Notes under the pieces: generated by a model
Database searches by the model: none
Seen by the model: the letters and a program-made list of their open reading frames with translations, nothing else
Told to the model about the DNA's origin: nothing
NCBI RefSeq assembly: GCF_022376445.1
Contig: NW_025955022.1
Location: forward strand, 1-64,000
From: Fomitopsis serialis
Lineage: Eukaryota > Basidiomycota > Agaricomycetes > Polyporales > Fomitopsidaceae
Reading direction: 5' to 3'
DNA length: 64,000 nucleotides
Shown: in pieces, positions 31,265 to 43,800 of the stretch
Layout of the letters: each line of letters begins with the position of its first letter
Position numbering within the stretch: the first letter of the stretch is position 1
Made by a program: the position numbers and the translations under genes

Positions 31265-32430
31265 AGTACAGGTACTACATACTGTACTATGACGACTACA
31301 CGTCCCACGCCTGGACCGTGAATCTGCACACCAAAAGTGCTGCGATTTCGTCTACGCGGCAATTCCTCGCCATGGTTAAAACCCAATATGGCAAGAAAGT
31401 TAAAGGATGGATGTTGGATGCTGGGGGAGAATACAAGTCTGATGCATTTGACAAGATGCTGAAAGACGAGGGCATCAAGATCTTGCAAAGCTCGCCGCAC
31501 ACTCCTCAGGAGAATGGCAGAGCTGAGCAACTCAACAGGACGATAATGGACAAAGCTCAGGCTATACGCCTTGAAGTGTGTCTACCTGAATCCTGGTGGG
31601 AATTTGCAGTGAACCACGCTGTCCATGTGTACAACAGGACACCATCTCGTCGCCTCAAATGGCTGACACCATATGAGATGTTGAACGGCAAGGCTCCCGC
31701 CATTAGGCACCTACGAGTATTCGGGTGCGGCACATACGTCTTTATCCCCAAGGACGTACGCAAGAACACTCTGTCTAGAAAGTCAGAGTTAATGACATAC
31801 CTCGGTGTCGCCCCCGGAGGTCACGGTGACTTGTTCATGCGTGCACCAAATAATGTGCTCTATACGTCGTCACATGCGTTGTTCGACGAGAGTATGTTCC
31901 CAAAATGCCCCAGCATGAAGCGGCGGGGTAATACTAGGCTGCAAAGCGCGCCAAAACATGACCACAAAGCGGGTCACCAACCCACTTCTCAGGAGGATTC
32001 AGACGATGAGGATATCTCTCGTCCCTACCACCTTCCAAAGGGAACGGACGATGAGCGTGACGATGCTCAGGAGCAGCCAAAGGCGCCCAGTCCAGTTCCG
32101 CCGCCACAACCTTCGGGAATTCCTGCGCCTCAAGGGCTGCGGAAATCAGGTCATCAGCGGAAGCATGTAACTCGCCCAGGGAACATCTACGGTGAAAATC
32201 GCAATCCCGTAGATCAGTACAAAGAGATTGAAAAGAAGGGGCAGTGGAAAAAGATTGTCGGAGAAGGGTCGGGTAGCGCCCGCCCTAACCCTCAATCAGG
32301 GTTGCAGCAACAGGTTCCCGGACCTAGCGCACCAGAACCACAGCCAGACCAACCTTCTGGATCTGCCTCGGGCTCAGACGAAGAAGTCGAGGAGTTACTC
32401 ATGGCACGACTATGCCGGGAAGGGGAGTAG
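31265..32430 (+). pseudogene. Copia-A integrase core and linker
   Basis: The piece resumes the integrase exactly after the AGTAC duplication: YYILYYDDYTSHAWTVNL, MLDAGGEYKSD (second Asp region; the usual DNGGE reads DAGGE here), and HTPQENGRAEQLNRT (catalytic Glu). Then come WWEFAVNHAVHVYNRTPSRR, LTPYEMLNGKAP and HLRVFGC, and a Pro/Gln-rich linker. The frame is lost near 32420 in a G-run (GGAAGGGGAGTAGG), apparently by one base, just before the reverse transcriptase section. The Asn-to-Ala change beside the second Asp would probably weaken or abolish activity. Confidence 0.85.
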
Positions 32431-34036
32431 GAATGGTCAACATGCTGCTTTCATGCGCGTTACCATCTGTTGAACATGATTCTCCAGAGTCCAATCCACG
32501 TGAATGGACATACCGCGATATTCTCAAGCTACCCAAAGAGGAGCAAGAGAAGTGGAGACTAGCGTGTCGCGAGGAGTTAGAGGCCCTATGCAAACACAAT
32601 GTCTATGAGTTGGTAGACCGTCCTAAGGGACGTAGGGTTACCAAAAACCGCTGGGTCTTCGACGTCAAAACTGACGGTCGTAAAAAGGCTAGACTAGTCG
32701 CAAAAGGCTACTCCCAGATTGAAGGCCTTGACTATGATCAGGTCTTCTCTCCCGTCGTACGCTTTGAGACCGTGCGCCTAATACTCGCACTAGCTGCGCT
32801 TGAGGGCATGCACATCTCCGGACTCGATGTCCGTAATGCGTACCTCTATGGTAAACTCGACGAGGAGATTTACATGGAGCAGCCTGATGGCTTTAAAGTC
32901 CCAGGCCAAGAGCACAGAGTCCTCTGGCTACTGCGTGCTCTCTATGGACTTAAACAGGCAGGGCTTGCATGGTGGCGCACCCTCAATGAGTCCCTCAAGG
33001 AACTTGGCTGTGTACGCCTTGTATCCGACGCCGGAATCTTCATCTACAAGACAAAAGATGGGAGGTTCGTCCTCATCATCGTCTATGTGGATGATGCCCT
33101 TTTCTGCGGAAAAGACAAGGCCCTAGTGGCCGCTCTAAAGAACTGCTTCATGAAGAAGTGGGAGTGTCGCGACCTTGGCGACGTCAAGGAGTTCCTGCGA
33201 ATGAGCATTACTCGGAAAGGCGACGAGATTCATCTCAACCAAACCGCCTACCTTGAGAAAGTGCTTGAGCGCTGTGGCATGCAGAATGCTAAATCTGCGC
33301 CTACTCCACTCCCTGCGGGTTATAAACCTGAGCCTTACACCGGCACAGTTGACCCTGCACTTCGAAGCCGGTATCAGACTATCATTGGCTCCTTGCTATA
33401 TATCATGCTTGGAACTCGCCCTGACATCTGTTTCGCCGTGACAAAACTCGCGCAACATGCTGCGAACAGGACCACTTGGATAAAGCGCTGTATATCTGCC
33501 GCTATCTAATTGGAACCAAGTCCTATGTGCTTGTATACAGCGGCAAAACTGGACAAGGTGTCTCGGCGTGCACAGACTCCGACTGGGCTAACGACCCGGA
33601 GATGCGGAGGTCTCAGAGTGGCTACTTTATGAAGTTAGCTGGTGGAGTGTTCAGTTGGCTGTCTCGACGGCAAAAGACGGTAGCACTGTCTTCAACTGAG
33701 GCTGAATACATGTCGCTCAGCGACTGCAGCCGCCAAGTCGTATGGATTAAGATGCTCCTCACGGAGATTGGATATCCACTTGGCCCACTACCTATCTGCT
33801 CGGATAATCAAGGAGCGATATTCATCGGCTCCAACCCTGTAACTGAGAGGCGGTCGAAACACATCGACATACGCTATCATTATATCAGGGAGCTAATTGA
33901 AGAACGACAGGTCGAGGTCTTCTTCATTGGCACTGACGATAATCCGGCAGACCTCTTCACCAAGAACTTGGGCCGCGTCAAGTTCCAGAAGTTCAGGGGC
34001 ATGCTCGGACTTCGATTCTACGATGAAGAGTCCTAG
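32412..34036 (+). pseudogene. Copia-A reverse transcriptase and RNase H, one frame change
   Basis: The first frame (to about 33470) holds the RT: NRWVFDVKTDG, RLVAKGYSQIEGLDYDQVFS, LDVRNAYLYGKLDEEIYM, LYGLKQAGLAWW and the catalytic IVYVDDALFCG, then GSLLYIMLGTRPDICFAV. Near 33470 one base appears to be missing (AACAGGACCAC). The next frame continues DKALYICRYLIGTKSY into RNase H: CTDSDWANDPEMRRS, ALSSTEAEYMSLSDC, ICSDNQGAIFIG and RSKHIDIRYHYIRE. The stop is at 34034-34036, followed by the polypurine tract at about 34100 and the 3' LTR. Confidence 0.85.
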
Positions 34037-34108
34037 AGCAACCACGGACGGCAGCCCATGGCGCCAGGATATGCTTCGTATGTCAGGGACGTACTTAGCA
34101 AGGGGGAG

Positions 34109-34393
34109 TGTTGAACCATATAGGCGCCCACCGGGCCGCCGGGTTCCACGGGCCGGATCGCACTGCACGTGCTAGATCCGCACTTACCGCATAGAGCAAG
34201 TCATGCGTGGGAATGGACTATACAGTAGTATTAGTCAGCGTCTCTCAGATGTATATAAGACCCACCAGTAGCGTAGCTCTCTCTCCAGTACTTCCAACAC
34301 CGGAACTACTTGTGTGCCTCAAGCTTAACAGCAACACCTTCAAGCAGGTAAGTTAGAGTGCGGTCCACTACGTGTGACCTAGTCTGCTCAACA
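34109..34393 (+). repeat. Copia-A 3' LTR, full length (285 bp)
   Basis: Starts TGTTGAACC after a purine run (AAGGGGGAG) and ends CTCAACA. A TATATAA box lies at about 34252-34258 with a CT-rich transcript-start-like region (CTCTCTCTCC) about 30 bases downstream. The last 56 bases match the remnant at 21147-21202. Confidence 0.9.
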
Positions 34394-35512
34394 CCTTGCG
34401 TCTGTGCTTGTGGCGTTGGCTAACAACGATGTCTTGCCTCTCAATGTCAAGTACCCGGGCGATCCCGCCTCTCTTGCGGAAGCCGAGGCGTCCCCGTTCC
34501 GAGATGAATGGCGGGCCGCCCTTCGGGACGAGCTTCAATCCATCAAGGATCTGGGCGTGTACCGCCTCATCCCTCGCTCGCAGGTTCCGGTGGGGCGTCG
34601 CGTCATGAAGGGCAAGCCCGTTTACAGGCTGAAGCGGAACGAAAATGGCGACCCGGTGCGTTTCAAGGCCCGTTGGGTCGCTAAGGGCTTTCAGCAGGTA
34701 TACGGGCAAGATTATAATCGGACCTCCTCACCCACAATGCGCATGGAGTCCTTTCGCGCCCTCCTTCATCTTGCCGCGTCTCTGGACTGGGAAGTTGAGC
34801 AGTTGGACGTGAAAACTGCCTTCCTTTACGGCGTCCTACCTGAGGAGGAGTACTGCTACATGGAGCAGCCTCCGGGTTTTGAGGAGCCTGGCAAGAAGAG
34901 TTGGGTTTGGGAGCTGGTACGTGGCATTTACGGCACCAAGCAGGGCAGTTGCACGTGGAACGATACCATGAATGCGCACCTGCTGAGCATCGGCTTCACC
35001 CGCCTGCCCTGCGAGTACTGCGTGTACTATCACAAGACAGAGCGGGGGACTGTCCTCACGGGCGTGCACGTCGACAACTTCCTCCTGACGGCTAGCTCGG
35101 CTGCCGCTAAGGAGGAGTTTAAAGACGATTTGTGTCATGTCTAGAAGATCGCTGACCTTGGTGAGGCTCGGTTCTGTGTTGGCATTCAGATCGATCGCAA
35201 CCGCACTCGTCGGACGGTTGCCGTCTCGCAGACTGCCCTCATTGACAAAATTGTCAAGCAGTTCCGCCTGGACGGCCCTGACTGCGCTCCGGTCTCTACG
35301 CCCATGGAAGCTGGCCTACGTCTCTCTCGCTTTCAGCACGCTCCCAAGACTCCTGCTGCCAAGGAGCGTGCAGCGCGTCTCCCCTACCGCTCTCTCATCA
35401 GCTGCCTTATGTACCTCGCCATCGGCACTTGCCCAGACATCGCGCTCGCGATTCAGCACCTCAGCCAGTTTCTCGACTGCTATGCCGAAGTCCACTGGGA
35501 GGCCGCTAAACA
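34394..35512 (+). pseudogene. Copia-B-family pol fragment (linker, reverse transcriptase, start of RNase H)
   Basis: This is a second, older copy of the Copia-B family, on the + strand. It starts abruptly next to the Copia-A LTR at the equivalent of the linker before RT (DVLPLNVKYPGDPASLAEAE). It carries the RT blocks RWVAKGFQQVYGQDYNRTSS and DVKTAFLYGVLPEEEYCYME, with TGVHVDNFLLT in place of the VDD motif. A TAG (35142-35144) replaces the Trp of the WKIADLGEARFC block. The frame then continues to EVHWEAAKHV and jumps directly into the LTR at 35513, so most of RNase H is deleted. The VDN change alone would abolish RT activity. Confidence 0.85.
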
Positions 35513-35748
35513 TGTTGGATCTCCGCCACCGGGCACGTGACATACCGCCGGGGGTGGTTCGTCCGTCTCACCCTCTCCCCTTCTCTTTCCTCAGTCGAGT
35601 TGTTCGAGACTGAGGTAAGGACTCACATCACTATAATGTAGCACTGATACTGACTACCTACGAAGTGTCTGACCGTATCGTCTAGGTAGATCAATACTAG
35701 TCAAGTTGTTCGAGACTGAGCGTCTGACCGTATCGTCTAGTCTCTACA
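35513..35748 (+). repeat. 3' LTR of the Copia-B-family fragment
   Basis: 236 bp from TGTTGG to CTCTACA. It matches the Copia-B LTR in sense orientation (CTCCGCCACCGGGCACGTGA, CCGCCGGGGGTGGTTCG) with many substitutions and a short deletion near its start. The internal duplication (GTCTGACCGTATCGTCTAG twice) corresponds to the one in the young LTR. Confidence 0.85.
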
Positions 35749-35751
35749 AAG

Positions 35752-35868
35752 GTCAGTGGCATTGAGAGAGCCATTTCGAGGCCCAAGAAGGTGGTTCAGC
35801 AGAGCGATGAGGAGGAGGACATGTCGGGAGATGAGGACGGTGATCAAGGCTCAGCGATGGGGGATTAG
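35752..35868 (+). CDS. Orphan C-terminal coding tail, acidic
   Basis: Directly after the LTR an open frame reads VSGIERAISRPKKVVQQSDE and continues as an acidic stretch rich in Glu, Asp and Gly to TAG 35866-35868 (38 residues). A basic patch (RPKK) followed by an acidic tail is typical of nuclear proteins. It could be the last exon of a host gene cut by the retrotransposon, with the AG before GTC as an acceptor, or the end of a further transposon gene. I do not recognise the family. Confidence 0.35.
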   Translation, partial: VSGIERAISRPKKVVQQSDEEEDMSGDEDGDQGSAMGD

Positions 35869-37490
35869 ATTAGATCATTCCATATCGGGTAAGCGCTGTG
35901 TGATGTGACCGCGTCTCAAGGACCGTTCAGAGCCTTGATAACAGAATTTCGCACCGATTTCTGTCGATCCAGCACTGGACGCAACTGATAACACACGATC
36001 TTTGTAGGTGTATAGAGTACATGAGTAGCTATCATATGGTATCAATAGATCTACCTCTCGCAGACGGAACTTGATACTCGCCCGAAGCACTGGAATAAGA
36101 TTTGGGTGTCTCAAGGAGCCGTCGATGACTGTACCCTTATAAAATGGAGAACAATTATGACCGGTCCGCTACATGAGGGTACAGGACAGAGGAGTCAGCG
36201 GGCGGACAGCCCGCAACGCGCAGGACATGGATGAGCTCGAGCGATGTCTATATTGGGCAAGGATCTGATGGGACGATCAGGATCTGACGCCACCTGCCGA
36301 CGAACGGGCGAACGGGCGGCAGAGCAGCCCTAATTAACCTCAAGTAGGCGGTGGACGTTGCGTGTGGGTGAGTGGACAGGGAAGCTGATGAGATGGCGCG
36401 CGGCGCAAGAGAGGAAGGAACTTGGACGGTAACTGCACCTCGACGATCGCCCATCATTCGCTGGCCTGCCACGGCGTCAACGAGCGGAGAAGCGTCCAGA
36501 TACACATGGCATCGACCACTGGCATCGACCACTTTGTGTGGCTGCTGGACTCGGATTCATATAACACGGTCTCGGATATGGGGCCCGACAACTCATCCCC
36601 CTGTCTCCTGGCCGCCTCTCGCGCCGCCCTACACCCGAAATGCACTACGAGATCGTCGCGCCATGTGCGCGGGGTTGCCTGGGGTCGTCGCCGGCGGATG
36701 TGCACGTGCTGGGAGGGCGACTCGGAGTCGGGGAAGTGGGGAGCGTTGCCGGGGCTGGGTGGCCGGGCTGGCTGGAAGGGCGAGCCGGGGCCCGAGGGAG
36801 CGGCGACGAGCGATTGTGCGGCGAACGCATCCACCGCGCCGTGCTGCCCAGTTGGCTCGCCGATCGATCTCATCTTGCACCGCAGCGCCTCTGCCCCCCG
36901 CCGCCCGCCCCGCCACCGCCCCTCCGCCACGCCCCACCCCGCGTCCCCGACGCGCCCGTCTCCTCGCCGGGCCTCGCTGACCAGGTGAGCCTCCTCTGCC
37001 GCTTGTTGCGTGCTCGTCGACCGCGTCGAGCGCGGGACTGCCCTGTGCGGTTGACGTCACGCCTCTGGTGAAAAGTTCAGGCACGGGTACGAACGGGCGC
37101 TGGTCGGTGCAGGAGATACTCCTGAACAAACACGGCCGGCGGCCATTCCTCCCGCTCAGGGGCTGTCGACCCCATCCCCGAGCCCGACCCTCCTCTTTCC
37201 TCCGTCCACGATCCTCCTTCCTACCTTACCGCTCACTCTAATCTTGCTCTCACCAGCCCTTCGTCGCGCGCCGTTCAAGCCTTTTATCGCCTCCAGACTA
37301 CCCACCCTATCTGCCATCTGACGTCCTTGTGCGTACCGCCTGTTTGTGGCTCCCTGCAGTTTTTTTCTCATTTTCTTGCGCCCAGCTTGACGCCGCACTC
37401 TCCTTTGAGGATTATTTCGCCAGCATAATCGCTCCTTCTCCGCGCCAGCCGATTCTCGCGTCTCGCAGCGCGCACTCTTGGACAGACGAC
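35869..37490. other. Transition from repeat DNA to the gene block; leader of the next gene
   Basis: No gene can be supported. From about 36.4 to 37.0 kb the DNA is very GC-rich with open frames in all phases, none with domain character. From about 37.1 kb a C/T-rich stretch (TCCTCCTTCC, CTCTCACC) precedes the ATG at 37491 and is probably promoter and 5' leader of the zinc-finger gene. Confidence 0.5.
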
Positions 37491-39389
37491 ATGCCGGAGC
37501 ATCACAACATGGCCACGGGCTCCTACGACGGCTGGTCGTCCCCCGCCGGCTTTACCATCTCGAGCAATCCTCCCAACCCAAAGACCAACTTCCGCGCCGG
37601 TGATTGGATGTAAGTTTCCCGGTAATTTCTCACCGAGTTGCCACTAAGTCGATAGCTGCAGTTGTGCTGAAGCTAATTGTTCCGCACACAATTTCGGGTA
37701 CGTACAGTCGCCGCTATTTTTGACCCATCCCCTAATCCACTCTCTTTTAGGCGGAACAACACTTGTATAGGTTGCGGTCACCAACGCCACCCCATCATCA
37801 GCTCGCCCGCAGACCACATCCGCATCATGTCCACGCCCTCCTACCTCGCGCCCCCGATGGCCCGCCTCTCCCCGCGCTTCGCCGCCTCCGCCGGCTACTC
37901 CACGCCCTCCATATACACCGACTTCTCGCACGGGCCCGCCTCGCCCGCCGCCCGCCTGCGCACGCAGAGCTCGCCCGGCGCGCTCTCCAACGGCTCGCCC
38001 CTCATGCCGCCGTCCCCCCTGGGCCTCCCGCCGTCGCCGGGGCCGGGCCGGCATGCCGCCGATGGGCACGATGGCGCCGATGTCGATGGGCCCCCGGGCG
38101 TCCAACCCGTACCCGCTCCTCACGCCGTCCGGCCGCGCGATCAGCGTCGGCGGGCGCGTGCAGAACGTGTCGAACGACCCGCTCTCGCCGTGCATCATGT
38201 ACTGGCCCGACAACGAGCCGCTCCCCGAGCAGGGACAGATCCGCCCGAGTGGCTCAGCGGTCGTCTCGGTGAGCGACACCTTTTTTCTGCGGGGTATTCT
38301 GTTCTCGTGCTCATCGTCCACGAGCAGTTCCCGCCGATCGTCAACACGGGGAACAAGGGCGCGGCCGAAAAACAGCCGGGGGACTGGGTCTGCCACAAGT
38401 GCAACTACCTCAACTGGCGCCGCAGGAAGGTCTGCCAGACCTGCTTCCCATGTGCGTAATCCCACTCGCGTTGCATCTCTGCCTCGAGCTGACAGCGTTA
38501 CGTCGGTTGCTTCTGTTCTTCTACTACAGACGCGGAAGGCAATGGCGACAGCATCTCCACGGCCGTACAAGCCGAACGCATCGCCCTCCTGGAGAACGTC
38601 CTCGCGACGCAGGTCGGGCAGACCCGCAAGCACGTCCCCGAGGCCCTGCAGCTCCCGCGCCTCGGGTCCACTGGCGGCGTCTCCTTCCCCTTCACCGACT
38701 CGCCCACGGCCTACTCGCCCGTCTCGCCGACCTCGCCCTGGTCCGCGCACTCCGAGCATGGCCCTGCCGCCCCGCGCGCTCCCTTCGCCGCAGGCTACAC
38801 CCACCACAGTCGTTTCGACGAGCCTCTCCCGAACCCCACGCCGATCTACCAGACGTCCGACGGCCCGCACGACAGCCGTCCCCGCCCGCACGGCAGCCGT
38901 CCCCTCCCGCAGCACCGCTCGTCCCTCCCGCCGCTCGCCGCCGCCCTCCCGCCGCGGACCGCGCCCGCGAGCGGGAGCCTGCTCCCCGGCTTCCTCGTGG
39001 ACATCGTGCACTCGGACTCGCCGTCGCTCTCGCCGAGCACGTCCACATCCTCCGCGGAGCTCTCGCTCGACACCGACGAGTACGACGACCGCGACCCCAC
39101 GATCGCCGTCCGTGGCGCGCGGGCCAACACGAACGGCTACCGCGCGCAACAGCAGCAGCAGCACTCGAGCCGGCTGGGCGGTGCCAGCGGGAACGCGTCG
39201 ACGGCGTCGCTGACGATCCACGAGAACAGCATCTGGAAGATGGACGGCGCGGAGCTTCGCGTGCCTCCGAGTCTGCAGAGCAAGCCCGCGAACCCGCACC
39301 CGCGCCCCCACGCCTTGGCGACAGGCGTGCAGGGCCTCGCGGCGGCCGTTGCATCCCTGTCCATCGCGTCCCCGGCGCGCCGCCGATGA
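37491..39389 (+). CDS. Protein with two RanBP2-type zinc fingers, low-complexity tail
   Basis: Five exons: 37491-37609, 37662-37697, 37751-38268, 38328-38451 and 38530-39389. Finger 1 is assembled from three exons: GDWI, then CAEANCSAHNFG (the 36-nt exon 2), then RNNTCIGCG. This matches the RanBP2 pattern W-x-C-x(2-4)-C-x3-N-x6-C-x2-C. Finger 2 is GDWVCHKCNYLNWRRRKVCQTC in exon 4. Such fingers bind single-stranded RNA or ubiquitin; the fungal relatives I know of are putative RNA-binding proteins. The rest is Pro/Ser-rich, with MYWPDNEPLPEQGQIRP between the fingers and a long disordered tail. In exon 3 the frame must shift by one base near 38040-38053 (GGGGCCGGGCCGG); no intron fits there. Confidence 0.8.
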
Positions 39390-40551
39390 GGCACGCGCGT
39401 GGCTCCCAAAACCTAGTTGGAACGGACTGAGGAACTGGACTTCTTGCTGAGCGTGAGTGGCTCGCATCTCCTCCGCGCAAGCTTCGGCTGACACGCGCGG
39501 TGCTAGTTTCTGAACAAAACCACCGCCCCTGGACGGGCGGGCACGTTGCCCTACGCGACACGTTCCCCTTCTCCCCCTCGCAATCCCCTTCTTGGCGACG
39601 CCGACGCCGACGTTGACAGTCGCGTCGAAAAAGGAACTGATCAGCACCCCTATAGAGTAGTACACACCTGTAACTGTCACTGGCCCCGGACCCGGTACGG
39701 TAAAGCAAAGGTAAAAATCAGGACATGTATCGATGGAAATCTCACCCTGTGTCAATGTTCTCCTCTCTCCGTCCGCGACTCGCTCTCTCTGTATCTCTCC
39801 TGTCTGTCTCAATCGATTAGTTATACTAGTATGTATTTGCTATCGCTATCCGCGGAGATGTGCACTATACATATGCTCTATATATTTGATGGACTGGGCC
39901 CATTCAACCCATTTATGGCAGGCAGCTGCTTCTGCTTCTGCACGTTGACGTCCGTCGCGAGAGTGGCTTCAGCTCAGTCATTGCCCCATGCGCCACTGCA
40001 AAGCGTCGCTCTGTATCGCTGCTCTACTCCATACTGCTACCAGGAATTTCTGATGGACTCTGCGCAATTATGCGCGCCACGCGTCCGAGTCGACAACGCG
40101 AGAAGCAGAGAAGCCTTCGTACGAGCGATCGCCGAGCCGCACGGGCGAAGAGCGCTGCCCCATGCAGCTGCACTCCAGATCGTCCCCGCCATTAATCAAA
40201 ATGCACCTCGTCCTCGGGCCCTGCGCCAACCGCGAGTGAATATCAATCGCGCATCAGTGTCCTTCGCCTCGAGGCGTAATCCGCCAACGCAGACAGCGGC
40301 GTCTGACCCGTCCTCGAGGTTCTCGTGGGGATGATCCTCCAACGTCACGCACGGCCGGACTAGATGTACAGCGGAGTCTATTAATGATGTGGCGACAGCA
40401 GACAGCAGCGGAGACAAGTACAACAATCTGAATGTGCGTGCGAGGGAGGCGATGCGGATACTACAGTGGGGGTGGCAGACAGAATTACAGACACTACACA
40501 GGCGGGCCCTCCTACTCCTTCGCGGGTTAGATTGTATCGCGTGTGCGGCAA
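39390..40551. other. Intergenic region between convergent genes
   Basis: Lies between the 3' ends of the zinc-finger gene and DAHP synthase. No gene is supported; frames of up to 260 codons cross it but lack domain character. It should contain both 3' untranslated regions. Confidence 0.5.
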
Positions 40552-42226
<1,675 letters not shown>

Positions 42227-42468
42227 GGCGGGCGAGGGTAGGCTGTGAGTGGGAGAGTAGTAGCGTCTGGGGTGCTGAGAGGGAGTGAGCGGCGTGCTCT
42301 TTTAAATGTGCAGAGAGAAGTGATCGAGTCATTTGGCGCCGGGGACTGTCAAGATCATGTCCGAGTCCGGAGCGCGTCATCTCTCTCCTTCCACTCAACT
42401 TCCAGCCGCGTCCTCTCTCCCACCGCCTCGCTATCTCCATCCCAGTGCGAGCGGCCGCCCCTCGGACA
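42227..42468. promoter_or_regulatory. Shared promoter of DAHP synthase and PIH1, with a Gcn4/Cpc1-like site
   Basis: 242 bases between two divergent start codons. At 42325-42332 the minus strand reads ATGACTCG, one base away from the Gcn4 core ATGACTCA, about 100 bases before the DAHP synthase ATG. General control of aromatic amino acid genes through this element is established in yeasts and moulds; its use here is inferred. Confidence 0.35.
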
Positions 42469-43800
42469 ATGGACAAAATCAGCGTCTCCCTTGCGCCGTC
42501 CCCGGGCTTCTGCGCCAAAACACCGCGCTCGAGACCACCGCATGCAGAGTCACTCCTCCCCAGCCGCGCAGCCCCCAATCTGCCTCTCCGCTCCAGCCGC
42601 TCGACGTCTCCCACACGCTGCCTATCCCCAAGGGGGTCAAGGTATTCGTCAACATCGCCTACGACCCCAACGTCCCTCCCCCGCCAGACGGCTCCGAGAT
42701 GCCATCCAGAGAGCCATGCTCGGCGAGGACGTCCTCGACGCCGACAACGCACAGGGCTGGTTCGTCCCCGTCGTCGTCTCCGAGCCGCGCCAGGACACAG
42801 ACAAAGGTCGGTCCCACTCCCACTCCATCCGCACACTAGATGCCTGGCCGGTGTGTTCCCTCGCGAACACGCCTGATGGCCGCCCGCGCATGCGTTGCCC
42901 GGAGTAGCACTCGCACTCGCATCCCCACCGTACGTAGCCTTGCATCTGACGTCAACCGCCCGCCAGCTGGCAAACCCTCCGTCGTCTTCGACTGCATCTA
43001 CCACTCCTCCCTCAAGCCCCGCGCCCTCAAAGACCAGCCTTCAAGACCTTTCTCATCGGTAAGCCTCATGCCCCGTACCCCGGCCCTACCGCACGCCGCG
43101 CTCGCACTCACTTCGCCCAGAACTCGCCTTCCAGCGCATCGAAGCGTCCTACGCCGTCCCCCTCGCCCGCCAGATCGGGACGCCCAACATCAAGGCCAAG
43201 GGCCCCTAAGCCCGCGCACTGTGCAGATCCCGCGTCCCTCTTTCCCCCGGGCACCCCGCGCTCGCCTCCGCGCCCCGCGCGCCCACGAAGAAGCTCGTCG
43301 AGGAGCTCGCGGGCGCCCAACGTCAACAAACCCAAGGGGATACTCAAGAAGGCAGCGGTGACGTGCAGGACGCCGGCACAGCGAGCGCTGTGCAGGCGCC
43401 CCCGCCGATATCGTCTCGATAGGCAGGCCCCCAGAGCTGTCGTGGTCCAAGAACGCGCTCACAGAAGGCCTGCAAATCTTTCTCGCGGTCCCGAGTTAGT
43501 GAGTCGAACTTACCTCCCTGCCTCCCTCGCTCTCCCTCAGCCCTCATCCTAACATCCCCGCAGACGCACTCCACATCCCACCGCAACCCTCGATGTCGAG
43601 CCCGCCGCCTGCTCCTCTCCATCCCGCCCTCTACTCTCTCGACCTCGACCTCGACCTCCCGACGCGCAATCGGGAGTCCTCCGTCTCTCAACCACCTCTG
43701 CCGAGCAAGCCCTCGTACTGAAGCGCCAGCGCGACCTCGACGTAGACGGCGCCGCGCGGAGTGGCGCGTCGCGGAGGGCCGCCTAATCGTCCACGTCTAG
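42469..43800 (+). CDS. PIH1: PIH1-domain protein (R2TP cochaperone subunit), several single-base frame losses
   Basis: In the R2TP complex PIH1 links clients to Rvb1/Rvb2 and Hsp90 for assembly of snoRNPs and PIKK kinases. The N-terminal block MDKISVSLAPSPGFCAK leads into PIPKGVKVFVNIAYDPNVPP, the PIH1 signature, then DAIQRAMLGEDVLDADNAQG, WFVPVVVSEPRQDTDK and AGKPSVVFDCIYHSSLKPRA. The C-terminal CS-like part ends EQALVLKRQRDLDVDG, EWRVAEGRLIVHV. Introns: 42807-42966 and 43059-43120, with a third near 43499-43563. One base is missing near each of 42520, 42697, 43034, 43209 and 43750; the protein is conserved on both sides each time. This suggests consensus errors or very recent loss. The identity of the gene is clear; the exact protein is not recoverable from this sequence alone. 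Confidence 0.8.

Larger units (their letters stand above)
21147..34393 (+). mobile_element. Copia-A: Ty1/copia retrotransposon, decayed and twice interrupted
   Basis: Order on the + strand: 5' LTR remnant, primer-binding site, gag, protease, pre-integrase zinc finger, integrase, reverse transcriptase, RNase H, polypurine tract AAGGGGGAG, full 3' LTR. Integrase before reverse transcriptase defines the copia superfamily. Two insertions split it: a TA-flanked element (22742-24631) between gag and protease, and Copia-B (25589-31264) in the integrase. Without them it would be about 5.7 kb. Stops at 22434 and 25517 and frame changes near 32420 and 33470 make it inactive. No target duplication can be seen because the 5' LTR is cut. 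Confidence 0.9.

Noticed and set aside
36372..37071. Possible gene in GC-rich DNA upstream of the zinc-finger gene (frames of 140-200 codons)
   Set aside because: Frames overlap in several phases, no splice pattern or domain supports any of them; left as unassigned.
37644..39812. 722-codon open frame on the minus strand
   Set aside because: It lies antisense to the zinc-finger gene; the + strand has zinc-finger motifs and splice sites, while the antisense product is Arg/Gly/Ala/Val-rich without domains, typical of GC-rich shadows.
39546..40334. 262-codon frame between the zinc-finger gene and DAHP synthase
   Set aside because: No domain, mixed composition, lies in the expected 3' regions of two convergent genes.
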